Shown in pieces: positions 1-6,858 of a DNA stretch of 21,854 bases. Origin of the DNA: an uncultured Flavobacteriales bacterium (GTDB lineage Bacteria; Bacteroidota; Bacteroidia; CAIKAF01); contig CALEWF010000016.1 of assembly GCA_937925455.1 (NCBI GenBank), positions 1 to 21,854 of the forward strand, given 5' to 3'. The notes beneath the pieces are model-generated. The model searched no databases. It had not been told where the DNA came from and saw only the letters and a list, made by a program, of their open reading frames with translations. The stretch's first letter is position 1. Every line of letters begins with the position of its first letter. Both the position numbers and the translations under genes were made by a program.

Positions 1-2399
1 TAATCACTGCCAATGTTTCCGGGATGCGTTACAGGATTTCCTCCCAAGGTAGTTACTTCACCTGCAGTGTATGCTTCATACAGTGAATAGCGATCTTTTA
101 ATACCTTTTGGTTGGCATCGAAACGATCTACCCTTACTCCCACATTGAAGATTATATCTTTAAATGAAAACTTATCCATAATATACCCTGCCATGTAGTT
201 GGGCTGATATGGAGCAATGGGGCGGGTATAATTTCCAAATTGATCACGGGCAGTAAAGAATTCTTCAAAACTTGAAGAACCTGCTTTGTTGCCATAAGCA
301 TCGTACCCGTAATAGGTTACCAAGTTAGCACCCTGATTTAATAATTCATCGGGTGAAAACATATCTAACGTTAAGAAATTAGGGTCTAAGGCATCAACGT
401 TCAAGATATCGGTTCCACTCGTTGACAAACCCAATTTTTCTCTTAGACGATAATCAAAATAATATTGGCCTAATCCAAAACCGGGACGATTAGGATCTGC
501 AATGTATAAGGGATTATAGTTAATAGTATCCTGATATACACCTAAGTTATTATACACCGCAATCGGGTTGGAAGTATCAATCTCCCCTAAGTGAGAGTTC
601 GTGAATTGACGGGCTAACCTCCACAAGGCAATTGGAGCTAAACTATATGCATTGTCTGTGCGTTGCTCAAATTCAAATCCAATTTGAATATCATGGTCTT
701 TTAATGCCATGGAACCTTGTGCTACAATTCGGAATTGGTTATTGTTGGTCATACTGTATCTATTGGCTTGTGTACCTACATGATTCCACAAATTATACAC
801 AGTTCTGGGAGCAAATCCATTCAGTAATCCTCCAAAATTCTGAATGGTAGGCAGGTCAATGGTGAACAATGGATCGGCGGCATAGAAGTTAAAATATTGA
901 CTATTTATTGCTGCAGAAGTTTCATTAAATGAAGCCGGTGTATAAGTTACCCCAAAATCACGCAAACCAGAATACAGCCAACCTGATTTGTTTTCCTTGG
1001 GATCAAATCCAAAGACGTAGGTGGGTATTCTATTTATATCAAAACGGCCATAATATCCGTAGTTAAAGAAATTATTCCGATGTGTTGGATTTTGGGTAAG
1101 GTCATTACCTTGCAAATAATCCACCTGTAAAGATACCATGGCATTTTTGAAGGCACGATTTTTACCGGTGGTATCACGAGCCGGTTCAAAACGTTGAGTA
1201 ATACGTCCCCATACATTCCAATTGGTACCTTGACTTTGAGGATTGTTTTCCCAGTTAAATAATGCATATGCATAAGTAAAATTTCTTCCCTGATTAGCGT
1301 TGAAGAAACCACCCACTGTAAAAATGGTATTTTTAGCAAGGTTGAAATCCAATTTAGCTTGTGCATTGATGTACATCGAAGCCACATTTTGACGAACTGC
1401 TACTTTTTCAAAATCACTCATGCGCAAAAATTCTGAATTCAAACGAGTACCCGATTGAAAACCAGAAGCAAGTCGAATGGGTTCCTGTAAAAGACGCTGT
1501 TTCACATCATCTTTTACTTTCCAGATTCCGCCGGCAACCGGACGAGGGTCTTTAACATAGTTTCCTTCTACCGTAGCAAGAAATCCGGCTACCGGACGTG
1601 CATTTTTTTTGCTTTTTACTATGGGACCTCCAATGGCACCGCTAAAAAGATTATCCCCCCAATTATCTAAAAACTGAGAAGTACGAGCTTCGATAGCACC
1701 AAAATATTTGTTTGGAATAGAACGGGTAGTTACCAGGATCAAACCTCCGGTTACATCTCCAAAGCTGGCCGGTACACCTCCTAATACTACCTGAGTTTCT
1801 TCTACGGCTTGTTGAGGCAGATTAGCGGTCGCTCCGCGAATTTTTACACCATCCACAAACACGGTGGCCGCAGAACGAGCACCACGAATGTTACCAACTT
1901 CTCCATCGCGTGAAAACACACCACCTACGGTGGTAGCAGCCGAAAGCGGATCACGGGATGGAAGCTTCAAAATTTCATCACGGGTGATCGTTTTACGAAC
2001 AGAGGTTTCGTCTTTTTGAATTAGAGGAACTACTTCTGCTTCAATTTTTACGGTACCTAAATCAATCACCGAAGTACTCATCACCGCATTGAGGAATGTA
2101 ATGTTACCACCACCTTCTACACGTACATTAGTTTTTTTGGTAGTTTGGTATCCGGTTGAAGAAAATACAACAGTATAAGTACCGGCAGGAATCCCTTTAA
2201 TCCAGTATTTACCGTCAAAATCCGTTGCATCACCACGAACCTGTACGCCATCTTTTTCAATTACAACAGCGGCAAAGGGAACGGGCTCTCCTTTATCATC
2301 CTTTACTTCACCCTTCAGTTCCCCCATGGTATTCTGAGCTACCACAGCCCATTGCATTCCCATGATTAGCCCGATTGAGTACAGTAACTTTTTCATCAT
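1..2399 (-). CDS. TonB-dependent outer-membrane receptor with carboxypeptidase-regulatory-like N-terminal domain (partial, C-terminus beyond window)
   Basis: An open frame runs from an ATG at 2399 (or the adjacent ATG at 2396) to the window edge, about 799 codons without a stop. The first ~22 residues form a signal peptide ending in AVVAQ. Residues ~25-110 read as a carboxypeptidase-D regulatory-like beta-sandwich (GEVKDDKGEPVPFAAVVIEK, DFDGKYWIKGIPAGTYTV, SSTGY). Residues ~135-235 are a TonB plug: VGGVFSRDGEVGNIRGAR, VFVDGVKIRG, GGVPASFGDVTGG. After that come aromatic-rich beta-strands typical of a receptor barrel, with motifs such as NQGRNFTYAYALFNWEN. By family knowledge such receptors take up ligands across the outer membrane using TonB energy. 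No SusD-like partner is visible, so the ligand is unknown; it may be a stand-alone receptor of the OmpA/Oar-like type. The barrel end is missing only because the window stops. Confidence 0.93.
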   Translation of the reverse strand, partial: MMKKLLYSIGLIMGMQWAVVAQNTMGELKGEVKDDKGEPVPFAAVVIEKDGVQVRGDATDFDGKYWIKGIPAGTYTVVFSSTGYQTTKKTNVRVEGGGNITFLNAVMSTSVIDLGTVKIEAEVVPLIQKDETSVRKTITRDEILKLPSRDPLSAATTVGGVFSRDGEVGNIRGARSAATVFVDGVKIRGATANLPQQAVEETQVVLGGVPASFGDVTGGLILVTTRSIPNKYFGAIEARTSQFLDNWGDNLFSGAIGGPIVKSKKNARPVAGFLATVEGNYVKDPRPVAGGIWKVKDDVKQRLLQEPIRLASGFQSGTRLNSEFLRMSDFEKVAVRQNVASMYINAQAKLDFNLAKNTIFTVGGFFNANQGRNFTYAYALFNWENNPQSQGTNWNVWGRITQRFEPARDTTGKNRAFKNAMVSLQVDYLQGNDLTQNPTHRNNFFNYGYYGRFDINRIPTYVFGFDPKENKSGWLYSGLRDFGVTYTPASFNETSAAINSQYFNFYAADPLFTIDLPTIQNFGGLLNGFAPRTVYNLWNHVGTQANRYSMTNNNQFRIVAQGSMALKDHDIQIGFEFEQRTDNAYSLAPIALWRLARQFTNSHLGEIDTSNPIAVYNNLGVYQDTINYNPLYIADPNRPGFGLGQYYFDYRLREKLGLSTSGTDILNVDALDPNFLTLDMFSPDELLNQGANLVTYYGYDAYGNKAGSSSFEEFFTARDQFGNYTRPIAPYQPNYMAGYIMDKFSFKDIIFNVGVRVDRFDANQKVLKDRYSLYEAYTAGEVTTLGGNPVTHPGNIGSD

Positions 2400-2449
2400 A
2401 TCAACTTATGTTTATTTTTTGTTACAGTTCGGTTAAATTTTTAAGTCGG

Positions 2450-2480
2450 TAAAAGTAGTCAATTAAGGGTTTTTAACAAA
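2450..2480 (-). promoter_or_regulatory. Putative Bacteroidota-type promoter of the TonB-dependent receptor gene
   Basis: On the minus strand TTTG (2480-2477) is followed after exactly 19 nt by TACTTTTA (2457-2450). This matches the Bacteroidota consensus TTTG-N19-TAnnTTTG except for the last base. It lies about 50 nt upstream of the receptor ATG, leaving a leader of roughly 40 nt. The call is by motif only. Confidence 0.5.
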
Positions 2481-2510
2481 TGTTCCCTTAAATTTTTTTT
2501 TACCTCTCTG

Positions 2511-2945
2511 TTATTGAAGCGCTTTGGGCCTACCCAGCACCTCTGAAATCACGATTGCCTGCTTCCAATCATCCACTTTAAAGCGGGCTTCATGGCTTTT
2601 TTCTTCCTCTACCATAATCCATCGCAGGTTTTTATTTCGATGATCGTCTTCATCACTGATGATCTCTTCCAGCGATTCATTGTCTGATTCATATTTCCCA
2701 ACTTCATACATGGGCTCTTGAGAAAATACTCTCTCTTTCTTATATTGAGGTTGTTGGGGAGCATGTTTCTTAAGCATTTCATCCATCATCTCCTGAAACG
2801 ATTTTTCGTTGCGGGTTGTTTTTTGCGTACGAGGCGATTGTGCTTTTTTGGGAGAAGACGAGTTTTTTTTATCTTTTCTCAACAAGCCCCCCACTAAGCT
2901 GAGAATGATAAATAGAACGTAAATTATGGTTGAGAAATCTTCCAT
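2511..2945 (-). CDS. Conserved hypothetical single-pass membrane protein with a charged cytoplasmic tail
   Basis: A 144-residue protein starting MEDFSTIIYVLFIILSLVGG: one N-terminal hydrophobic helix (residues ~6-22) followed at once by basic residues (LLRKDKK), which suggests an N-out anchor with a cytoplasmic tail. The tail is Lys/Ser/Gln-rich, then acidic (ESDNESLEEIISDEDD), and ends in a short conserved-looking block (FKVDDWKQAIVISEVLGRPK). The AV/AI-x-SE(I/V)L-x-R ending is, from memory, common in small uncharacterised Bacteroidota membrane proteins. An in-frame ATG at 3011 would add 22 residues, but a good promoter lies inside that extension (2975-3005), so the start at 2945 is preferred. 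The function is unknown. It lies in the same direction as the receptor gene, 111 bp upstream of it. Confidence 0.75.
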   Translation of the reverse strand: MEDFSTIIYVLFIILSLVGGLLRKDKKNSSSPKKAQSPRTQKTTRNEKSFQEMMDEMLKKHAPQQPQYKKERVFSQEPMYEVGKYESDNESLEEIISDEDDHRNKNLRWIMVEEEKSHEARFKVDDWKQAIVISEVLGRPKALQ

Positions 2946-2974
2946 CTTTCGAGATTTTATTATGATTACAATTT

Positions 2975-3005
2975 CAAATTTAGATTTCGAAACTATGTAA
3001 TCCAA
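2975..3005 (-). promoter_or_regulatory. Putative promoter of the small membrane-protein gene; decides its start
   Basis: On the minus strand TTG (3005-3003), a 20-nt spacer and TAAATTTG (2982-2975) give an exact TAnnTTTG element with a -33 TTG at near-standard spacing. Transcription would begin around 2968, about 22 nt before the ATG at 2945. That makes the upstream ATG at 3011 unlikely to be used. Confidence 0.5.
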
Positions 3006-3117
3006 TAACAAAATCAGGGATATGTGGAAAAAAATAAACGAACGAATCCCTCAAAAAACATCTAACAATCTAATAATCAACTATTAAAGTATTACATCCA
3101 GTAACATTTGTCTGAAT

Positions 3118-3669
3118 TTATGGTTTTATTCTGGACATTGAAGGGTTTGATTTTCTTTTTTTGTTTCTTTTAGAATACGGATTTTCCCATCGTTTTTGTT
3201 GTGATGCGATAAATTCCTTTTTGGTTTTCTTTAAATTTTTCTTCATCCGTTTTCTTACTTCAGGGGTTTGTAAAGCCAAGTGTTTTCTTCGAAGTTTTCT
3301 TTCAGCGCGGGCATACTCTCTTTTTTCTTTTTGTTCTTTTCGTAGTTTTTTTCGTTCTGCTTTTCTGTCAACCCCAATAATCTTATCAATCTGACGCTTT
3401 TCACGTTTCGTCATTTTATCTCGGTAGGTTTTTCTCCGGTTAATAAAATCTTTGGTTTGCAATTTTTTCCGTTGATGGGGAGTTAAATTTTTTTTTCCAT
3501 GCTTGTATTCATCGGGAACATCTTTTACGGTTACACGTTCCTGTTTTTTACTTACCTTTTGGGCTACTACATATGCCGGAATAAAAAAGATCAGGCAAAG
3601 CAGCAAAGGCAATCTTTTTAGCAAAAATCTATTTATAAATAATCTTCGCATTATAAATAATCTTCGCAC
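3118..3669 (-). CDS. Secreted, extremely basic (Lys/Arg-rich) hypothetical protein
   Basis: A 183-residue protein (177 from the second ATG at 3651). It begins MRRLFIMRRLFINRFLLKRL, then a hydrophobic stretch (LPLLLCLIFFIPAYVVAQ) that reads as a signal peptide with cleavage near VVA-Q. The mature part is very rich in Lys, Arg and Glu and is probably long helical or coiled-coil (KREKRQIDKIIG, RKAERKKLRKEQKEKREYAR). It has no Cys after the signal and no enzyme motif I recognise. Its start lies inside the end of the upstream metallopeptidase-like gene (overlap 41 bp, or 23 bp from the second ATG), so the two are almost certainly cotranscribed and translationally coupled. The first six codons are duplicated by an 18-bp tandem repeat. 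Possible roles include binding nucleic acid or anionic polysaccharide outside the cytoplasm; this is only inferred from charge. Confidence 0.72.
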   Translation of the reverse strand: MRRLFIMRRLFINRFLLKRLPLLLCLIFFIPAYVVAQKVSKKQERVTVKDVPDEYKHGKKNLTPHQRKKLQTKDFINRRKTYRDKMTKREKRQIDKIIGVDRKAERKKLRKEQKEKREYARAERKLRRKHLALQTPEVRKRMKKNLKKTKKEFIASQQKRWENPYSKRNKKRKSNPSMSRIKP

Positions 3670-5905
3670 CTTTATATCGTATTATTTCTGCACCCGGTTG
3701 TAAAATAAACTTACTGCCTTTATGAATTATTATTTTACTTCCTTTTTTCATTTCAAGTTTAGCACCAGCTTCCAACACTAGCTCACTTTCATTTTTCAGT
3801 TCGATGCTTGAATTGTTATCCAAACAAATGTATGCATTATTAGAAGCTGTAAATTGGGTTTTATCCGACATCCAATAGGTTCCATCCAATTTTTCTCCAC
3901 GCTTAAAATGAAAGGTGGGAGATTCACTTCGATCCAATAAAATTTTTTTTCCGGAAAGTACATGTAATGATGGTTTTTGAACATCAAACACATGAGGGCT
4001 TAAACGAATATTTCCACACCAACGCACCGATTGATCCACCGCGTAATCGTCCCAACGAATCAATACTTCAATGGCGGGTTCTCCATCTATTAAAATATTT
4101 TCACGAAGAATTTCAATGGATAGTCCATTCAGCCATATGGTACGATTTTCAAAACTGCTTTTTGCATCATTTTCTTTAAAGTAAAAACGATTGAATTCAA
4201 AATCGGTAGCATAAGTATAAACTGGCACCGGTGCAGGATTGGAAGCTATGTATAGTTTTGTTTTTCCATTTCGCTTGCAAAAAGCATCGTCTTTGTCTCC
4301 ATTGCGATGGTAATTAAATATCACAGTATCTCCCACTAAATCGCATAATCCGGGTTGTAGCTCATCACCCTGATAAAGCACACCATCCTGATTAGAATCA
4401 ATAAAACGAAAAAGATCAGAATGGCCTGTAAAGGGATTCGGCTTACTGGCAGATATATCAAATGGCAAACAGGTATTACCCCAACTACCACATCCTGCAT
4501 GTGGTACAGGTTGTTTATCATAACTATAAGCATAATCATAATTACCTTCGGCAGTTAGCGGAAGCAACCAGCTTGCCAATCCATTAGGGTGCTGTGGGTT
4601 TGATGAATAAATATCTTTTCCTTCGCGTTGATCTTTTCCTACCTGTATGTAAGAATACAATCCCGGTGTACCAAAGGGGGCATCGGGATAAAAATCTTCA
4701 CATGAATTATCTACACCATTTATATATTTATCGAATCGTGTAGTAAAACTTCTGTATTCGAGCCATAGGTATTGATTTTTTACATCACCATTTTTTTGCC
4801 AAATAATATAAGGTAGTTTAATACGAATGGCATCGCTGGTTTTAACGTGGTCGCGAAGAATAAATCTTCCTCCCTGTGGAAGAGAATCGAGTGTTAAATT
4901 TTCAGTATTTACCTCATTAAACGCAGTATCGAGCGATGAAATTAAAAAGCGTTTTTGAGGATTTTTCCAACGCATCATCCATCGGTCCCAAGCACAAACA
5001 GCCTGCATAGTAGCTTCTAATTGCCCGGTTAAACCATAGTTATATGGAATACACAAAAAAGTATGCACCCCTCTTCCGCCCCCCGAATGCCAATGGTTTC
5101 CCCCAAAAATAGCATGTAAATGCTCTGCAATGGTTATAAAAAAACCATGCTCATCACCCCAGGAATTATTAAACGAAGCGGCTGTATTTACTCCTTTCAT
5201 GCCACAAAAAGGAATACCCCGAACTGGTGTAACCCCATACCCAGAGTTATCCCATGTATTATAGCCGTTTAAAAAACGGTTATTTCGCCAAATCAAATAC
5301 ACCAAATCAATTTTCCCATCAGAAACTTTAGGTTTGGGTAATCCCTGCGGAGCTTCGCTCCAACGGTCAAAATCTTGTAGTCTGTATCCATGTGCAGTTA
5401 ATAATTCTCGGTTAGCATACTTGCTATTTATAATTTGAAGTACCTGATCCAAATTTAGACCTTGCTTGATTTGATGACAGGGGACTTGAATTACCTCCGA
5501 TAAATAATCTCCCAATAATACATACGTCCCAAACGATGCTTCATGATAATAGCCGGTAATATATCCCTTGGGGGAATCTAAAATCTCGTGATCTAAATAA
5601 ACACCGGCATTGGCTGGAAGCCCCCGGGTGCCATCGGGATTTTGTGTCCATTGACCGGTAAATTCATCGGGAAGGTCTTTGGGGCAAGGACCGTCGGCAT
5701 AATTTACTTCGCAAAAAATAATTAAAGCCCGAACTGTATCAGAGGTTGGTAAACTTACCCCGTGATGAATGGAATACTGAGCCAAAGAAGAAACTGATAA
5801 ACCTCCAGCAAAAAAATAAAGGGTAAAACCTACAAATCGTTGTATAATACATACGAATCTCTGACCTAAGGAAGTTATCTTTGTCATAATCATCGAAAGA
5901 TACAA
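3629..5905 (-). CDS. Secreted M6-like metallopeptidase-family protein with a degenerate zinc motif and a repetitive C-terminal tail
   Basis: 758 residues. The start is uncertain: ATGs at 5905, 5893 and 5887 all give a signal peptide ending SVSSLAQ. The N-terminal half resembles immune-inhibitor-A/M6-type peptidases: RALIIFCEVNYADG, a GYYHEASFG segment, DGKIDLVYLIWRNNR, the presumed active-site region at residues 260-273 (AEHLH, then GGNHWH), the WDRWMMRW segment, and RDHVKTSDAIRIKLPY followed by YLWLEYR. The usual HExxH is here A260-E261-H262-L263-H264, so the first zinc His is replaced by Ala (GCA codon). The protein may therefore be inactive or use other ligands. Residues ~515-530 (DSNQDGVLYQGDE) look like a calcium-type DxNxDG loop. 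The last ~75 residues are short beta-strand repeats (LEAGAKLEMKKGSKIIIHKG and similar), not a recognisable T9SS tail. The gene overlaps the basic secreted-protein gene downstream. The family assignment is from remembered motifs, not a search. Confidence 0.72.
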   Translation of the reverse strand: MYLSMIMTKITSLGQRFVCIIQRFVGFTLYFFAGGLSVSSLAQYSIHHGVSLPTSDTVRALIIFCEVNYADGPCPKDLPDEFTGQWTQNPDGTRGLPANAGVYLDHEILDSPKGYITGYYHEASFGTYVLLGDYLSEVIQVPCHQIKQGLNLDQVLQIINSKYANRELLTAHGYRLQDFDRWSEAPQGLPKPKVSDGKIDLVYLIWRNNRFLNGYNTWDNSGYGVTPVRGIPFCGMKGVNTAASFNNSWGDEHGFFITIAEHLHAIFGGNHWHSGGGRGVHTFLCIPYNYGLTGQLEATMQAVCAWDRWMMRWKNPQKRFLISSLDTAFNEVNTENLTLDSLPQGGRFILRDHVKTSDAIRIKLPYIIWQKNGDVKNQYLWLEYRSFTTRFDKYINGVDNSCEDFYPDAPFGTPGLYSYIQVGKDQREGKDIYSSNPQHPNGLASWLLPLTAEGNYDYAYSYDKQPVPHAGCGSWGNTCLPFDISASKPNPFTGHSDLFRFIDSNQDGVLYQGDELQPGLCDLVGDTVIFNYHRNGDKDDAFCKRNGKTKLYIASNPAPVPVYTYATDFEFNRFYFKENDAKSSFENRTIWLNGLSIEILRENILIDGEPAIEVLIRWDDYAVDQSVRWCGNIRLSPHVFDVQKPSLHVLSGKKILLDRSESPTFHFKRGEKLDGTYWMSDKTQFTASNNAYICLDNNSSIELKNESELVLEAGAKLEMKKGSKIIIHKGSKFILQPGAEIIRYKGAKIIYNAKIIYK
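3633..3668. repeat. 18-bp perfect tandem duplication inside a gene overlap
   Basis: The unit TTATAAATAATCTTCGCA occurs twice back to back (3633-3650 and 3651-3668). Being a multiple of three, it keeps both overlapping minus-strand frames open. It duplicates NAKIIY at the C-terminus of the upstream protein and MRRLFI, including the start codon, at the N-terminus of the downstream protein. Confidence 0.95.
5876..5883 (+). promoter_or_regulatory. Putative -7 element for the Rieske-like/recX pair, inside the divergent gene
   Basis: TATCTTTG is an exact TAnnTTTG match 25 nt before the ATG at 5909. No clear TTTG was found 17-23 nt further upstream, so only half the promoter is supported. It lies within the first codons of the divergent metallopeptidase-like gene if that gene starts at 5905, 5893 or 5887. 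Confidence 0.4.
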
Positions 5906-5908
5906 AAA

Positions 5909-6349
5909 ATGAACCCTTTTTTTAGAGTATTGACCATAATAGCATTCATCACATTATTATTTTTACGATGTGGTCAGTATCCGGCCAATATTCCTTATGT
6001 TCCGATAGATATAACCATTAGCACATTGGATCCACAATTTGTTTCCTTGCAGGCAGTGGGAGGTTGGGCATATTTAAACGGCGGCTCCAGAGGGCTTATT
6101 TTATATCGGGCATCTATTGATCAGGTGAATTGCTACGAAAGACATTGTCCTTATGACACTGAAAATCCCTGCGGTAAAGTGAGCGTGGATAGTACTGGAT
6201 TGTTTCTGGTAGATAATGATTGCTATGGTGCAGGGTGTGGTTCAAGATTTAATTTAATCAACGGAACTGTAGTTGACGGTGTAGCTATTTATCCGCTAAA
6301 ACAATACAATACCAGTTTTGATGGCGCCCTGATTAGGGTATTTAATTAA
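5909..6349 (+). CDS. Rieske-like domain protein, probable lipoprotein, with altered iron-sulfur ligands
   Basis: 146 residues. A hydrophobic N-terminus (residues 1-20) is followed by C21 in LFLRCG, which could be a lipidation site, although Arg at -1 is not a standard lipobox. The rest has the layout of small Bacteroidota Rieske-fold proteins: IPYVPIDITI, GGSRGLILYRA, a box I-like segment ERHCPYD (C80), a box II-like segment CYGAGCGSRF (C105, C110), then INGTVVDGVAIYPLKQY. In a classical Rieske protein the boxes are CxH and CxxH. Here Tyr82 takes the box I His position, Cys110 the box II His position just before GS, and Gly107 the box II Cys position. Extra cysteines are C75 and C88. It may bind a different cofactor, form disulfides, or keep only the fold. 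recX follows after 7 nt. Confidence 0.72.
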   Translation: MNPFFRVLTIIAFITLLFLRCGQYPANIPYVPIDITISTLDPQFVSLQAVGGWAYLNGGSRGLILYRASIDQVNCYERHCPYDTENPCGKVSVDSTGLFLVDNDCYGAGCGSRFNLINGTVVDGVAIYPLKQYNTSFDGALIRVFN

Positions 6350-6356
6350 TTCTAAC

Positions 6357-6812
6357 ATGAACGAAACCGGATATGAAAAACTCCTTCGCTGGTGTTTGTA
6401 TCGAGAACGTTGCATTTATGAGACCCGTTTAAAATGCAAAGAGCTGGGAATTGATGCAGAAGAAACCGAAAAAATTATCTCACGACTCATTCAGGAAAAT
6501 TACCTCAATGAAATTCGGTTTGCCACCCAATATGTGCAAAGTAAATCAGCAATTAAAAAGTGGGGCCGTCAAAAAATACTTTTTGAGCTTAAACGCAAAA
6601 AAGTTGATCCAAATATTATTGAACAAGTTATAAGTAGTATTGAAGATGAACACTATCAAGAAACTCTTTTTTCATTAGCAGAAAAAAAATGGAATAATTT
6701 AAAAGAGCCACATCGTGATAAAAAAAAGTTGAAACTTCGAGCTTATTTACATCAAAAAGGATATAGCAACCAAGAGATACAAGCAGTGATTAAAGCATTA
6801 GATAAAAAATAA
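6357..6812 (+). CDS. recX: Regulatory protein RecX
   Basis: 151 residues, all-helical, with the three-repeat RecX pattern. The first repeat has RWCLYRERCIYETRLKCKEL. The middle one carries the most typical motif, LIQENYLNEIRFATQYVQSK, followed by KKWGRQKILFELKRKKVD. The last one holds DEHYQETLFSLAEKKW and a final helix pair (RAYLHQKGYSNQEIQAVIKAL). RecX proteins bind RecA filaments and modulate recombination and the SOS response in the cytoplasm; this is family knowledge. recA is not in the window. It starts 7 nt after the Rieske-like gene, so the two are probably cotranscribed, and its stop codon touches the terminator palindrome. The length is normal for the family. Confidence 0.9.
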   Translation: MNETGYEKLLRWCLYRERCIYETRLKCKELGIDAEETEKIISRLIQENYLNEIRFATQYVQSKSAIKKWGRQKILFELKRKKVDPNIIEQVISSIEDEHYQETLFSLAEKKWNNLKEPHRDKKKLKLRAYLHQKGYSNQEIQAVIKALDKK

Positions 6813-6836
6813 AAAGCCCGGCATGCCGGGCTTTTT
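6811..6836. terminator. Perfect palindromic bidirectional intrinsic terminator
   Basis: The 26 bases from 6811 to 6836 are a perfect palindrome: A5, GCCCGGCATGCCGGGC, T5. Either strand gives a GC-rich hairpin followed by a run of U. It begins in the recX stop codon (6810-6812) and lies 22 bp beyond the end of the convergent surface-protein gene, so it can end transcription from both sides. Confidence 0.93.
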
Positions 6837-6858
6837 AGATTGATTTATATCCCTTTGA

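Noticed and set aside
2946..3011. 22-residue upstream extension of the small membrane protein
   Set aside because: An exact TAnnTTTG element with a spaced TTG lies inside it, and the start at 2945 leaves a clean N-terminal anchor helix.
3629..3669. Frameshift joining the metallopeptidase-like and basic secreted proteins into one gene
   Set aside because: The downstream frame has its own start and a full signal peptide right after the overlap, and the upstream protein ends on a natural repeat tail, so two overlapping genes fit better.
3161..3703. Plus-strand open frames opposite the basic secreted-protein gene
   Set aside because: They are Phe/Ser/Arg-rich mirror images of Lys-rich coding sequence, with no start context or domain.
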